In this document: piece by piece, positions 29,636-40,200 of the stretch
Layout of the letters: every line of letters starts with the position of its first letter
Position numbering within the stretch: the stretch's first letter is position 1
NCBI GenBank assembly: GCA_002785325.1
Contig: PFMH01000047.1
Coordinates: 1-47,675 of the forward strand
Direction of reading: 5' to 3'
DNA from: a bacterium (Candidatus Howlettbacteria) CG_4_10_14_0_8_um_filter_40_9
Lineage (GTDB): Bacteria > Patescibacteriota > CPR2 > UBA1875 > GCA-2785325
Length of the DNA: 47,675 nt
The notes under the pieces: model-generated
Seen by the model: the letters and a program-made list of their open reading frames with translations, nothing else
Told to the model about the DNA's origin: nothing
Databases searched by the model: none
Made by a program: the position numbers and the translations under genes

Positions 29636-30577
29636 ATGAAAGAATCTAAACATATATCGGTACTTTTAAAAGAAACGATAAGCTTTCTCCGACCAAAAGA
29701 GGGAGATGTATTTGTGGATGGGACATTGGGGTTGGGCGGACACGCGGAAGCAATACTCGAACTTATCGGCAAAAAAGGAAAGTATATCGCGTTAGACAGA
29801 GATCCGCAGGCGATCAAAATAGCGAAGGATAGACTGAAAAAATACAAAAACATGACAGTTTATCAGGCAAACTTTGATCAGCTGAAAGACGTTACAGCCA
29901 AAGAAGGGTTAGGAAAAGTAGACGGTATACTCATAGATTTGGGAGTTTCGTCTTTGCAGATAGACTCGGAAGAAAGAGGGTTCTCTTTCAAAAAAAGCGG
30001 ACCGCTTGATATGAGGATGGGGGACAGCGATATCACGGCAGCAGACATCGTAAATGAGTATTCGGCAGAAGAATTGACGGGCATATTTAGGGATTTCGGC
30101 GAAGAAAAGTTTGCAAAGCAGATAGCGAAGAAAATAGTTGAAAAGAGAAAAGAGCGTAGGATAGAAAACACACTGGAGTTTCGAGATATTGTCTTAAGCG
30201 CTTTACCAGAAAAGTATAAGAGCATCTTAAAAAAGGATCCAGCAACAAAAGTTTTTCAGGCCTTAAGGGTTGAGGTAAATGAGGAGCTCGAAGCCCTCGG
30301 AGGGTTTTTACCTCAAGCCTTAAGTATCTTGAAAAAAGGGGGGAGACTGGCAGTTATATCATTTCACTCGTTGGAAGATAGGATTGTCAAAGACTTTATC
30401 AGAAGTCAGTCAAGGGGATGTTTATGTCCCAGGGATTTTCCTGTTTGTAGGTGCGGTAACAAACCGAAAATAAAAGTTATTGCTAGTAAGCCGGTCGTGC
30501 CGAGTGAGGAAGAAAAAAAGGAGAACCCAAGGTCCAGAAGCGCAAAGATGCGAGTGATGGAGAAGATTGCAGACTAA
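29636..30577 (+). CDS. rsmH: 16S rRNA m4C1402 methyltransferase RsmH
   Basis: RsmH (MraW) methylates C1402 of 16S rRNA using SAM. From the ATG at 29636 (MKESKHISVLLKETISFL) it has 313 residues. It has the SAM site VDGTLGLGGHAEAIL, the family's ILIDLGVSSLQIDSEERGFSFKKSGPLDMRM, FQALRVEVNEEL and the C-terminal SFHSLEDRIVKDF. An upstream in-frame start (29594) would add residues encoded by the inverted repeat. Position after mraZ is standard. Confidence 0.96.
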   Translation: MKESKHISVLLKETISFLRPKEGDVFVDGTLGLGGHAEAILELIGKKGKYIALDRDPQAIKIAKDRLKKYKNMTVYQANFDQLKDVTAKEGLGKVDGILIDLGVSSLQIDSEERGFSFKKSGPLDMRMGDSDITAADIVNEYSAEELTGIFRDFGEEKFAKQIAKKIVEKRKERRIENTLEFRDIVLSALPEKYKSILKKDPATKVFQALRVEVNEELEALGGFLPQALSILKKGGRLAVISFHSLEDRIVKDFIRSQSRGCLCPRDFPVCRCGNKPKIKVIASKPVVPSEEEKKENPRSRSAKMRVMEKIAD

Positions 30578-30680
30578 ATTAACAATTAATATCTAAAGAT
30601 TTAACCTCACAACGAATTTTATCAAACAACTACATTTAAGAGTATTTAGGATTTAGGAATTAGATATTGGATTTAACTAA
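30578..30680 (+). repeat. AT-rich spacer, rsmH-ftsL-like
   Basis: TTAACAATTAATATCTAAAG on the left, TATTTAGGATTTAGGAATTAG on the right. Same spacer family as the ribosomal junctions, here in the dcw cluster. Confidence 0.45.
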
Positions 30681-30693
30681 AAGGAGGATAAAA

Positions 30694-31032
30694 GTGGGAC
30701 GCAGTAAACCGGTAAGAAGGAAGTTTTCAAGAAATTATAAAAGAACTTTTAGGGTGGGAAAGGTCTCGTTGGGATTTGTTACATTAACATTATTTTTTGT
30801 AGCGACACTTCTTTTTCTTTCGCAGTCAAACAAGATAGCCGTCAGGGGATATGAGATATCTGATCTCGAAAATAGAATAAATGAACTAGGTGAAAAAAAT
30901 GACAAACTGAAGCTGGAAGCGACAAAACTTCAGTCTGTTAGTTCTACACAAATAAATATAAACAAAGATGGCATGGTTCCCGTAAATCAGATAAACTATG
31001 TTAGCGAGAAGACAGATGTTGCGATGAGATAA
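30694..31032 (+). CDS. FtsL/DivIC-like septal membrane protein
   Basis: A small bitopic protein: a basic N-terminal segment (to residue 30), one membrane helix (about 33-52), then a short coiled coil (ISDLENRINELGEKNDKLKLEATKLQ). Position between rsmH and ftsI and this topology fit FtsL, a scaffold that recruits FtsI and FtsW; the sequence alone is too diverged to prove it. The GTG start at 30694 is chosen because a perfect AAGGAGG (30681-30687) lies 6 nt upstream; an in-frame TTG at 30667 lies before that site. Confidence 0.7.
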   Translation: MGRSKPVRRKFSRNYKRTFRVGKVSLGFVTLTLFFVATLLFLSQSNKIAVRGYEISDLENRINELGEKNDKLKLEATKLQSVSSTQININKDGMVPVNQINYVSEKTDVAMR

Positions 31033-31078
31033 AGTCCCTCATCAAACATTAATCTTTAAGAAACTTTTTACTGATTTT

Positions 31079-32818
31079 ATGCAGAAAAATTTTGGATTAG
31101 ATTATGAACAGAAAAGAAGAATTGGGTTCTTCAGGTTTATAATTCCTTTTATCGTTATTGCTCTTTTGGGTCGACTTTTCACTCTGCAGGTGATAAATCA
31201 CAAATATTACTTGAAGATAGCAGGAAGCCAACAATGGTCCAAGGATATGATACCGGCAAAAAGAGGGGAGATCTATGTTGAAGACGGTTTTTCAAAAGCA
31301 CTATATCCGCTTGCGACCAATGAGACCAAGGATATGGTTTATGTTGTCCCAGAAGAACTTGAAAATAAAGACGAAACGATCGGTAAGCTCTCGGATGTTT
31401 TGAAGATCGAAAAGGAAAAAACATTAGTGTCTCTTGAAAATTCGAGGCTGTATGTTCCATTGAAGAAAAAATTGAGCGATGACGAAGTAAAGGCCTTAAC
31501 AGATTTGAATCTCAAAGGGGTTTATCTTTCAAAAGAACAGTGGAGATACTACCCTGAGGATTCTTTAGCCAGCCAGATTTTAGGATATGTAAATAACGAA
31601 GGAAACGGACAATACGGTTTGGAGGAGCAATACAATGATATCTTGCAGGGGGTAAACGGTCTCTATAAAGCTGAAAGCGATTCTCAAGGGAGGCGTATTG
31701 CATTTGGAAAAGATGTTTCGAGACCGGCAGAAGATGGCGACGGCATCGTTCTTACGATAAATAGAGATATCCAATCAGAGGTAGAGAAAACCCTCGAAAG
31801 CTATGTAAAAAAATTCGGAGCGGAATGCGGAAACGCCATAGTCATGGACCCTCAAACTGGAGAAATCATAGCAATGGCGAATGCTCCGACATTCAATCCC
31901 AATACATACACCGAGGTTAAAGATTTTAGCGCATTTAAAAACAAGGCCGTTACAGACGAGTACGAGCCAGGATCTATATTTAAGGCGATAACGATGGCTG
32001 CAGGTTTAGACGACGGTAAAGTCGAGCCCGATAGCAAATATACTGATACCGGAAGCGTGGTCCTAAACGGCAATAAGATCATGAACTCCGATAAAAAAGC
32101 GAACGGTGAACAGACGATGACGCAGGTTTTAGAAAAATCTTTAAATACGGGGGTATCTTATGTACTGAATCTTATCGGAAAAAAGACATTTTATGATTAT
32201 ATAAAAAAGTTTGGTTTTGGCGACAAGACAGGGATAGAAACCGGTGCGGAAGCGATGGGGTCAGTACTTCCGCCGACAGAAAAGGACCACACTTATGCCA
32301 CCATGTCATTCGGTCAAAGTATCTCGACTACGCCTATCCAGATGGTAACCAGCTTTGCAGCGATTGCGAACGACGGTAGGCTTATGAAACCGCATCTTAT
32401 CAAGAAAATTGTAAAGGCTGATGGTACTACGGAAGAGATCAAACCGGAAGAAGTAAGAAAGGTTATCTCAGACAAATCTGCCGCTTCTCTTACAGCGATG
32501 CTGGTTAGTGTCGTAGAAAAAGGTCACGGGGGCCAAGCAAAAGTTAAAGGGTATAAAGTTGCAGGGAAAACTGGTACTGCCCAGGTACCTCTTAAGAACG
32601 GCAGGGGTTATGATACTAGCCGTAACATAGGTTCATTTATCGGTTTTGCTCCGGCCTTGGAACCGCGATTCGTCGTGATGGCGAAGATCGACGCTCCAAA
32701 AGGTGTGCAATGGGCGGAAAGTACAGCCGCGCCCGTAGTTGGGGCAATATTGGACAAGCTTTTGAAGTATTATCAGGTTCCGCCGACGGAGATGGATCAA
32801 TTGAAAGTAAAGCCATAG
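31079..32818 (+). CDS. ftsI: Penicillin-binding protein 2/3 (FtsI family)
   Basis: Class B transpeptidase that cross-links septal peptidoglycan. The 579-residue product has an N-terminal membrane anchor (about 18-38), a dimerisation/pedestal domain with AKRGEIYVEDG, and the catalytic domain with SxxK at 299-302 (GSIFK), SxN at 354-356 (SLN) and KTG at 497-499. All three motifs are intact, so it should be active and bind beta-lactams. The C-terminus has no PASTA domain. Confidence 0.95.
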   Translation: MQKNFGLDYEQKRRIGFFRFIIPFIVIALLGRLFTLQVINHKYYLKIAGSQQWSKDMIPAKRGEIYVEDGFSKALYPLATNETKDMVYVVPEELENKDETIGKLSDVLKIEKEKTLVSLENSRLYVPLKKKLSDDEVKALTDLNLKGVYLSKEQWRYYPEDSLASQILGYVNNEGNGQYGLEEQYNDILQGVNGLYKAESDSQGRRIAFGKDVSRPAEDGDGIVLTINRDIQSEVEKTLESYVKKFGAECGNAIVMDPQTGEIIAMANAPTFNPNTYTEVKDFSAFKNKAVTDEYEPGSIFKAITMAAGLDDGKVEPDSKYTDTGSVVLNGNKIMNSDKKANGEQTMTQVLEKSLNTGVSYVLNLIGKKTFYDYIKKFGFGDKTGIETGAEAMGSVLPPTEKDHTYATMSFGQSISTTPIQMVTSFAAIANDGRLMKPHLIKKIVKADGTTEEIKPEEVRKVISDKSAASLTAMLVSVVEKGHGGQAKVKGYKVAGKTGTAQVPLKNGRGYDTSRNIGSFIGFAPALEPRFVVMAKIDAPKGVQWAESTAAPVVGAILDKLLKYYQVPPTEMDQLKVKP

Positions 32819-32853
32819 AAAGAAAAGAATATTTAATGTAAAATGGAGTTACT

Positions 32854-33894
32854 ATGACACCACAAGAAGTGAAACTTATACCAGAGATTACAAAAGTTAT
32901 TACTTTTGCTGCAACGTCTTTTATTTTTTCGATGGCAGTAACACCTATCTATACTTATTTTGCTTATAAGTTTAAATGGTGGAAACAGATAAGCGATACT
33001 TCTTCCTTGAGCGGGGGAAAAGAGAAAACGCCCGTTTTTTATAAGCTTCACAAAGACAAGCACAAAAGGCATATTCCGACAATGGCGGGTATCATCATTT
33101 GGGGCGTTGTAGGTATTATTACCTTGGCGTTCAATCTGGATAGAGCACAGACATATCTCTTGCTTTTTACTTTGGTTTCGGTCGGTCTTTTAGGGCTTAT
33201 AGACGATTATCTAAATATAAGATCTACTGGCGGTATAGCGGGGGTAAAGTCTAAGTTCAAATTTGCGTGGACACTTGCCATCGCTGGGGTTGGGTCATGG
33301 TGGTTTTATGCCAAACTAGGCTGGAGTGTGATTCATATCCCGGCATACGGAGACTTAAATATCGGTTGGCTATATATTCCGCTTTTTATACTGGTCATCG
33401 TGGCAACGGCAAATGCGGTCAATATCACCGACGGACTGGATGGTCTCTCCGGCGGTCTCTTGATGGGCGCTTTTGGAGCATTTGCTTTGATAGCTTTTTT
33501 TCAAGGAAATGTAGGTATTGCCATCTTCTGCGCTACCGTGGTCGGAGCTATGCTTTCCTATACTTGGTTCAACATATTTCCAGCTAGGTTCTTTATGGGA
33601 GATACCGGAGCTGTTGCGCTTGGGGCTACCTTAGGCGTTATCGCGCTGCTTACGAACTCCGTCATTGTTCTGCCTATCATAGGGTTTGTTTTTATGGCTG
33701 AAACATTGTCGGTCATAGTTCAGGTCTTTTCAAAAAAAATATTTAAGAAGAAAATATTTTTATCTACGCCGATCCATCACCATTTTGAAGCAAAGGGCTG
33801 GCCGGAGACTAAAGTAACTATGAGATTCTGGATTATTGGAGGTGTTATGGCTACTATCGGCACCATAATCGGTCTTCTGGGAAGAGGTATTTAA
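32854..33894 (+). CDS. mraY: Phospho-MurNAc-pentapeptide transferase MraY
   Basis: MraY makes lipid I at the inner membrane. The 346-residue product has about ten membrane helices and the active-site motifs DDYLN (117-121), NAVNITDGLDGL (187-198), FMGDTG (247-252) and the HHH loop PIHHHFE (306-312). ftsW follows 4 nt after its stop. Confidence 0.97.
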   Translation: MTPQEVKLIPEITKVITFAATSFIFSMAVTPIYTYFAYKFKWWKQISDTSSLSGGKEKTPVFYKLHKDKHKRHIPTMAGIIIWGVVGIITLAFNLDRAQTYLLLFTLVSVGLLGLIDDYLNIRSTGGIAGVKSKFKFAWTLAIAGVGSWWFYAKLGWSVIHIPAYGDLNIGWLYIPLFILVIVATANAVNITDGLDGLSGGLLMGAFGAFALIAFFQGNVGIAIFCATVVGAMLSYTWFNIFPARFFMGDTGAVALGATLGVIALLTNSVIVLPIIGFVFMAETLSVIVQVFSKKIFKKKIFLSTPIHHHFEAKGWPETKVTMRFWIIGGVMATIGTIIGLLGRGI

Positions 33895-33898
33895 GAGT

Positions 33899-35029
33899 AT
33901 GGTGAATATTGCTGCAAAGAGAGAAAGAAGATTTAAGCCGGACTATACGCTGGCTTTTTTGGTATATCTATTGGTCTTGATCGGTGCTGTGATGGTTTTT
34001 TCGGCTTCCGTAGTTATAAGCTACCAAGTATCCGGCGGTTCAACATTTTATTTTACAAGACAGCTTCTAAGCATCGGGATCGGCACTATTATTTTCCTTA
34101 TTGCTTCACGCGTAAATTATAATTTTTGGAGGAAAATCGCTCCTTACCTTTTTGCTTTAAATATTTTACTTCTGATTATGGTCTTTGTCCCAGGTATTGG
34201 CTTAGGACATGGCGGGGCAAACAGATGGATAAATCTGGGGATATTTACCTTCCAGCCAACCGAAACACTGAAGCTTTCGACAACAATATTTTTGGCTTAT
34301 TTTTTTGAAAAGATTGGGAAGGATATCAAGGGATTATTAACCGGGCTTGCACCGTTTTTAGTAATTCTTGGCATTATTTCATTTTTGGTGATGAAACAGC
34401 CGGACATGGGGACTTTTATAGTTACTGCGATGATAGCTGTCGGAATGTTCTTTGTTGCCGGAGCAAATATGGCTCATGTTTCTTCTCTTGGTCTTTTAGG
34501 TCTAGGAGGACTTGGGTTGCTCATAAAATCTGCTTCCTACAGGATGGCCCGTTTCATGGTATTTCTAAATCCTGGCGCTGACGCTGGAGGTTCTGGGTAT
34601 CATATAAACCAAGCGCTTCTTGCCATCGGAACCGGCGGTCTTTTTGGTCTTGGTTTTGGCCAATCAAGACAGAAATATCAGTATCTGCCTGAAGCGGCCA
34701 CTGACTCGATATTTGCCGTTATGACCGAGGAACTTGGCTTTATATTCTCTAGTATCGTCGTTTTGGTATTTGTTGGTTTGAGTTATAGAGTTTTTAAACT
34801 GGCTAGATCTGCTCCTGACACTTTTAGCCGCCTTTTAGCTACCGGAGTGGGAATTTGGGTGCTAGCTCAAACATTTCTAAACATTGCCGCTATGATGTCG
34901 CTTGTTCCTCTAACGGGGGTTCCGTTGCCATTTATTAGTTATGGCGGATCGTCTATAATGTTCTTGCTTTTAGCATTTGGTATTCTTATAAATATTTCAA
35001 GATATAGCGTAGTAAAGGAGAGAAGATGA
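33899..35029 (+). CDS. ftsW: Peptidoglycan glycosyltransferase FtsW
   Basis: SEDS-family polymerase that works with FtsI at the septum. The 376-residue product has about ten membrane helices and the SEDS segments QPTETLKLS, MKQPDMGTFIV, GSGYHINQALLAIGTGGLFGLGFGQS, QKYQYLPEAATDSIFAVMTEELGF and PLPFISYGGSS. The invariant Asp of TDSIFA, thought catalytic in SEDS enzymes, is present. Its stop overlaps the murG start (ATGA). Confidence 0.96.
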   Translation: MVNIAAKRERRFKPDYTLAFLVYLLVLIGAVMVFSASVVISYQVSGGSTFYFTRQLLSIGIGTIIFLIASRVNYNFWRKIAPYLFALNILLLIMVFVPGIGLGHGGANRWINLGIFTFQPTETLKLSTTIFLAYFFEKIGKDIKGLLTGLAPFLVILGIISFLVMKQPDMGTFIVTAMIAVGMFFVAGANMAHVSSLGLLGLGGLGLLIKSASYRMARFMVFLNPGADAGGSGYHINQALLAIGTGGLFGLGFGQSRQKYQYLPEAATDSIFAVMTEELGFIFSSIVVLVFVGLSYRVFKLARSAPDTFSRLLATGVGIWVLAQTFLNIAAMMSLVPLTGVPLPFISYGGSSIMFLLLAFGILINISRYSVVKERR

Positions 35030-36237
35030 AGATACTTGTAGCGGGGGGAGGTACAGGCGGGCATATAGCGCCTATAATCGCCGTTTTAGAAAAACTTAAG
35101 GCAAAGGACAAGGAGGCAAAGATACTCTATGTCGGATCGAAAAAGGGATTGGAAAGCAAGATAATCCCAAAGATGGATATTGATTTCGTATCTATAGATA
35201 CGGGCAAGTTCAGAAGATATCATAAAAACAAACTGATAAATATTGTAAATCCGAAAACCGTCACTCTGAATGCCAGAGATCTGCTGGGGGCGGTGAGAGG
35301 AGTAAGAGATTCGTTATCTATCCTAAAGAAATTTAAGCCGGAAAGTATTTTTATAAAAGGCGGATATGTGAGTTTGCCAGTAGGAATAGCGGCTAAGATC
35401 CTCGGTTATCCTTTTTGCATCCACGAGTCAGACACGGTTCCCGGGTTATCAAATAGAATACTTTCCAGATGGGCCAAGGTGATCCTAGTTTCTTATCCAA
35501 AGGATTTTTACGAAGAGTATTTTGATATGGAAAAAGTTTTTTATACGGGGACGCCAGTTCGAAAAGACCTTCTTTCGGGCGATAAAGGAAGAGGCTTGGA
35601 GACTTTTTCATTTGACAAAGACATCCCGACGATACTCGTTTTGGGGGGGAGTCAAGGGAGTAAAGCCATAAATAGTGTGGTAAAGGGTTCTCTGGAAGAT
35701 CTTTTGTATAAATATCAAGTAATTCATGTCACCGGAGAGCTTGATTTTGATAATATAGAATACTTAAGGTCTAAACTGCCGAAGGAAATGCAAAAAAGGT
35801 ATAAAGTATATGACTTTCTATCCGCCGAGTTGAAAGATGCTTATGCAGCTTGTGACTTGGTAATTGCGAGAGCCGGAAACAATGTCCTTACTGAGATGGC
35901 GGCTCTAAAAAAGCCGAGTATTCTCGTGCCTTTGCCATCATCAACGGGCGGTCACCAGTTTAAAAACGCGCAGATTTTTTCGAGAGAGGGAGCGGCTTAT
36001 CTTATGGAAGAGAGCAAGTTTGACAGAAGAACGCTCCTAAATCAAGTCGATTATCTTTTTGAGCACAAGGAAGAGCTCAAGTACATGTCTGAAAAGGTAA
36101 ATAAGTTCTATAAGGACGACTCGACTGATCTGATTGTAAAAAAAATAATAGAAATAAAAATTGACAGGGAGAAAGATGCTAGGAAGAAGAAGCCAAAAAA
36201 AGACGCTTTATCGGGACAGGGCAAGATCAAGGAATAA
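35026..36237 (+). CDS. murG: UDP-GlcNAc lipid-I transferase MurG
   Basis: MurG adds GlcNAc to lipid I to give lipid II. The 403-residue product has the N-terminal GGGTGGHIAPIIAV loop, YVSLPVGIAAK and HESDTVPGLSNR in the acceptor domain. The donor domain has LGGSQGS, ARAGNNVLTEMAALKKPSILVPLP and GGHQFKNA. It is about 45 residues longer than E. coli MurG, with a basic C-terminal tail (ARKKKPKKDALSGQGKIKE) encoded in the stretch that overlaps ftsQ by 62 nt. Confidence 0.95.
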   Translation: MKILVAGGGTGGHIAPIIAVLEKLKAKDKEAKILYVGSKKGLESKIIPKMDIDFVSIDTGKFRRYHKNKLINIVNPKTVTLNARDLLGAVRGVRDSLSILKKFKPESIFIKGGYVSLPVGIAAKILGYPFCIHESDTVPGLSNRILSRWAKVILVSYPKDFYEEYFDMEKVFYTGTPVRKDLLSGDKGRGLETFSFDKDIPTILVLGGSQGSKAINSVVKGSLEDLLYKYQVIHVTGELDFDNIEYLRSKLPKEMQKRYKVYDFLSAELKDAYAACDLVIARAGNNVLTEMAALKKPSILVPLPSSTGGHQFKNAQIFSREGAAYLMEESKFDRRTLLNQVDYLFEHKEELKYMSEKVNKFYKDDSTDLIVKKIIEIKIDREKDARKKKPKKDALSGQGKIKE

Positions 36238-37006
36238 AGTTCCGCAGATATACTCAAGGACGCAAGCGATAGTTCCTGAAAGGAACTTTTCTAAATTGTA
36301 TTTGGTCGGCTTCGTCTTTGTTTTATTGCTCTTTACCTATATTGCTCTTTTCTCACAGGTTTTTGCGATAAAAGATATCATAGTAACCGGAGATTTCGGG
36401 AACAGTCAAATAAAAGATGGTATCGCGAAAGAAGCAAATAAAAATATTTTTTCAAAAAATATGTTATTTTTTCAAAGCGCAAAAACCATAGAAATGATTA
36501 AAAAAGATCTTAAAGTGCAGGACTTAACGATAAAGAAGAAACTACCCAATAAACTCCTTATTACGGCTCACGAGAGGGAAGCGAGCTTTATCTGGGAAGA
36601 AAACGAAAAGAAATTTTTGATTGATAAAAATGGACTGGCATTTTTAGATGTCAGTGGGGAAGAGGGGAGTAGCCGAGACGTACTTCCAAAAATTAAAAAT
36701 AATCTAATATCCCTGAACAATCTGGGAGACACTGTCGCCACAAAAGAGTTTATGGATTTTATTAGTTTTTTATCTGAAAATTTTAATTTTGAGACTTTGG
36801 ATAAAATCGAACTTTTTGAAATAAACGGAACGAATACCGAGATCACAGTTTTAACCGATAAAAACTATAAAGTTTTTTTTGATGCCACGAGGGGCGCAGC
36901 CAGCCAGCTTAAAAGCCTGGCGAGGGTGAAAGAGGAGGCAGTAAAGAGCAAGAAAAAGCTGGAATATATAGATCTAAGGATAGAAACACGAGTATTTTAC
37001 AAGTAA
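36176..37006 (+). CDS. ftsQ: FtsQ/DivIB-type division protein
   Basis: FtsQ is a bitopic scaffold of the divisome. From the ATG at 36176 (276 residues) there is a basic cytoplasmic segment, one membrane helix (about 40-62), a POTRA domain (FAIKDIIVTGDFGNSQIKDGI) and the FtsQ domain (LTIKKKLPNKLLITAHEREASFIWEENEKKFLIDKNGLAF). It overlaps the end of murG by 62 nt in another frame; AGGGAGAAAG precedes the start. It is the last gene of the cluster here: ftsA and ftsZ do not follow. Confidence 0.9.
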   Translation: MLGRRSQKKTLYRDRARSRNKVPQIYSRTQAIVPERNFSKLYLVGFVFVLLLFTYIALFSQVFAIKDIIVTGDFGNSQIKDGIAKEANKNIFSKNMLFFQSAKTIEMIKKDLKVQDLTIKKKLPNKLLITAHEREASFIWEENEKKFLIDKNGLAFLDVSGEEGSSRDVLPKIKNNLISLNNLGDTVATKEFMDFISFLSENFNFETLDKIELFEINGTNTEITVLTDKNYKVFFDATRGAASQLKSLARVKEEAVKSKKKLEYIDLRIETRVFYK

Positions 37007-37035
37007 CTTGTGTATATGGCCCAAGTGTGTACAGG

Positions 37036-37070
37036 GTCGCATAAGATACATTGTGCGACGTTATGTCGCA
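37036..37070 (+). other. Three-arm switch-like repeat GTCGCA/TGCGAC/GTCGCA
   Basis: TGCGAC (37054-37059) can pair either with GTCGCA at 37036-37041 or with GTCGCA at 37065-37070. It lies 30 bp after ftsQ. The two folds are mutually exclusive. Function unknown. Confidence 0.4.
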
Positions 37071-37148
37071 GAGTGTTGTTCTATATAGAAATTAACTTAT
37101 CGATTTTTTTTATGCATCGTAAAGTTTCTAAAATTTTAAGGAGGGGAT

Positions 37149-37176
37149 GAAGGGTGAGGACCTTCTCGCTTTTTTA
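37149..37176 (+). terminator. Probable terminator after ftsQ
   Basis: GAAGG (37149-37153) pairs with CCTTC (37161-37165), followed by TCGC and a T-run (37170-37175). The stem is short, so moderate confidence. Confidence 0.45.
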
Positions 37177-37279
37177 AAAGCAACTTAACATCTTTCTTTT
37201 TATATTTTATTGAACAAAAAAGAAATACCCTTTTAGTCCGAGAAAAAAAATAAAAATATTTTTATTATTTTAATCCTGT

Positions 37280-40200
37280 TTAAGCTCCGTTTTTATCAGT
37301 CTTGCTAGTATCTTTTTTAAATACAATAGTTTCGCCTGGTTGTATCTGATTGTTTGAGGACTCATTATGGTGTTCTCTAACTTCTATCCTTTGGTGTGGA
37401 TGGATCTCTTTCAGGTCTTTAAAGCTATCTGGTGTTACCACTTTTATCTCTTTATGGCTATTTCTGCCCGAAACGTCTATATGATGCCTGTTATGACTCT
37501 GTATGTTTTGTTTATGTTGAACCTTTGGCCTCTCGATATATTTGGATATATTGAGGTCTTTAGAAGACACTTCTTTTTTGGAATTGTCTCCCCTATCTGA
37601 TTGGGGTTTGTTTGTTGTATCAATTTTTTTATTTTTTATTTCTTGTTTTTCCGAAATATTCTCAGACGGTTCATCGCTTTTTACCGCTTTTCGAATAATA
37701 TCTTTAAGCGTTTCTTTATCTATCTCCTTTCTTTCTCTTTTTGGAGCGTCTTTCTGCTTGTATTCGTTATTATTTGCCACATGAGGACGGTTATAGGTAG
37801 GTTTATCGGGCGTGGTTTTCTTTTCTTGAATATTTATCTGTGGTTTTGAGACCGGTTTTGTTTGTGCGGGAGGAATTTCTTTTTTTATAACAGGCTGCGG
37901 TTTTTGAGCGAGGTTCTTTACAATAGGCGCGGAAAAATTATTTTCTTTGGTGTTTACTGTTTTTTGAACGGGAGAAGTTTCTTTTACATCAGATGTGCTC
38001 CCTTCTGTCACTATGTCTTCCATCCCGGACCATTTGTTTATCTTCTCTTCAACTTCCCTCCTTGGCCTCCCGTATCTTTCTCTCGAGTTATTTATGATGG
38101 TCTGCGTGTTTCCTCTATCAATCTCGGGGATAGTCAGCGTCTTAGCAGAAAACGGGTTGCTCGTTTGTCCGTTCATCGTCATTTTTAAGTATACTTGCTG
38201 TCTATCTAGATTTATGATGTCCCCTACTTCAAAAGGAGGATTTAGTTCTTTTTCCAAAAAGCCTGCGTCTTGAGCGCCAACTCTAAAAGTTATCATGGTT
38301 CCGACGTTTCCGAATACTGCCTCTCTAACTTCGTCTGCCATCTGTGCGATGTATTGATTGGCTATAGTGAGATTTAGGCGGTATTTCCTCGCCTCAGATA
38401 GGATGGTTGCAAAGGCGCCGGTAGCGAAATGCTGGAACTCATCTACATACAAGAAGAAGTCTTTTCGATCTTCCGGATTGGTGTCTGCTCTCGACATAGC
38501 GGAGAGCTGAAGTTTTGTTATGATCATTCCCCCCAAAAGTCCGCTGTTTACTTCCCCTATTCTTCCGGTAGAAAGGTTTATCAGTATTATCTTTTTATTG
38601 TCCATTGCTTCTCTCATGTTGAAGGTACTTTTTGTTTGGCCGATCATATTTCTTATAAGCGAACTTGCAGTAAATTGCCCTACTTTATTTAAGATCGGAG
38701 CGACGGCTTCAGATGCAAATTTATCGTTATATGTCGCAAACTCCGTAGTCCAGAACTTTTTGACCACAGGATCCTTTATTTCATCGACAACCTTCTTTCT
38801 AAAATTTTTATCGGTAAGCATTCTCACTATCCCTAAAACGGTACTGTTTGGGTAGTCCAGAAGCGCTAGGATAGTATAGTTTAAGATATACTCCAGTCTT
38901 GGACCCCATGAATGGCCAAATAATTTTTCCAATGTTCCAACGAATCCCTGGGCTACGAAATGCTTTAGAGCCGGATCATCGACTTCTAGCGGGTTGAATC
39001 CTACTGGAAACTCCTGATCAGCCGGATCCAAGAGTATCACATCGTTTATCCTATGGGTCGGTATCTTTTTTAGAGTGTCGTGGATAAGATCTCCGTTCGG
39101 GTCGATTACGGCCAAACCATTGCCTCTCTGGATATCTTCCTCGATAAAGTTTTCTAAAAGTTTGCTTTTCCCCATACCGCTTTTTCCGATGATATAGGTA
39201 TGCCTTCTTCTGTCATCTGTCTTGATGCCAAACTTTGTCCTGTTGTGTCGAAAGTTTGTTTCGGCAAATGGAGTAAGCTCTTCGCTGGGTGTATTCAGCT
39301 CTGTGGGTAGTTCTGTCGGCGGCTCCCCCGTTTTTGAGGATGTCCACTTAATGTTTGGCGTTTCCACGGAAGTATGCGGCAGATGGTATAGACTTGCTAG
39401 TTCTTCAATGTTAAGTATGAAGCCCTTATCCATAAAAAGACGGGTTCTATAGTCTTCTAAAAAGTTTTTGCCGTAGTAGACCTTTGTTGATTTGAAACCG
39501 TTTAAGTTTGTTGAATTATATTGCTTAAATGTTCCAACTATAGCTTGCAGTCTCTGGCTTGCCAAAAGTTTGCTTTTAGACAGATATAAAGCACGTATCT
39601 TAACCTGATAACCAAGTTTCGTGATCTTCTCCTCAATAGCGGATATTCTCGCTGTTTCGTCCGGAGAAAGTTCCTTGCCGCTTTTTTTATCTGACTCAGC
39701 GGGCGATGAAACTGTTCGTACAAGTTCTCCGATGAATCTAAAAAAGCCTGCAAAGACAAATTTCGCAATATTTTGGGTATCCATATTTACTCCGCCGTTT
39801 TTCTTCGAGTGGATATAGCTAAGTCCCCTGTTCTTCCAAGCGTCCGGTATAGGGCGAGCCAGAACCTGTATCCAGATTTGTTCATCGCTTTTTTCCAGTT
39901 TACTTAAAACTCCGGTAATTCCAGCGAGAGGATCTACTTTAAAGTTTTGAAATGTTTTTATCGGTAAAATGTCGTTTCTAATGAGATCTATCTCTGTACC
40001 TGCTACACAGTCATCTGCCCCATCGTCATCCATATCTATATCTAGAGAATAGTCTTCAACAATCTTGAGTTCTGCCGACGGGTATTGCGCATAAACTTGC
40101 CCTTCGACAAAGTCTTTCAGGTGCGAAGGAACCCAAACATAAAACTGGATAGCGTCTATAGTAGCCACTATCTCAAAGCTTATATGTTCTTGATATGATC

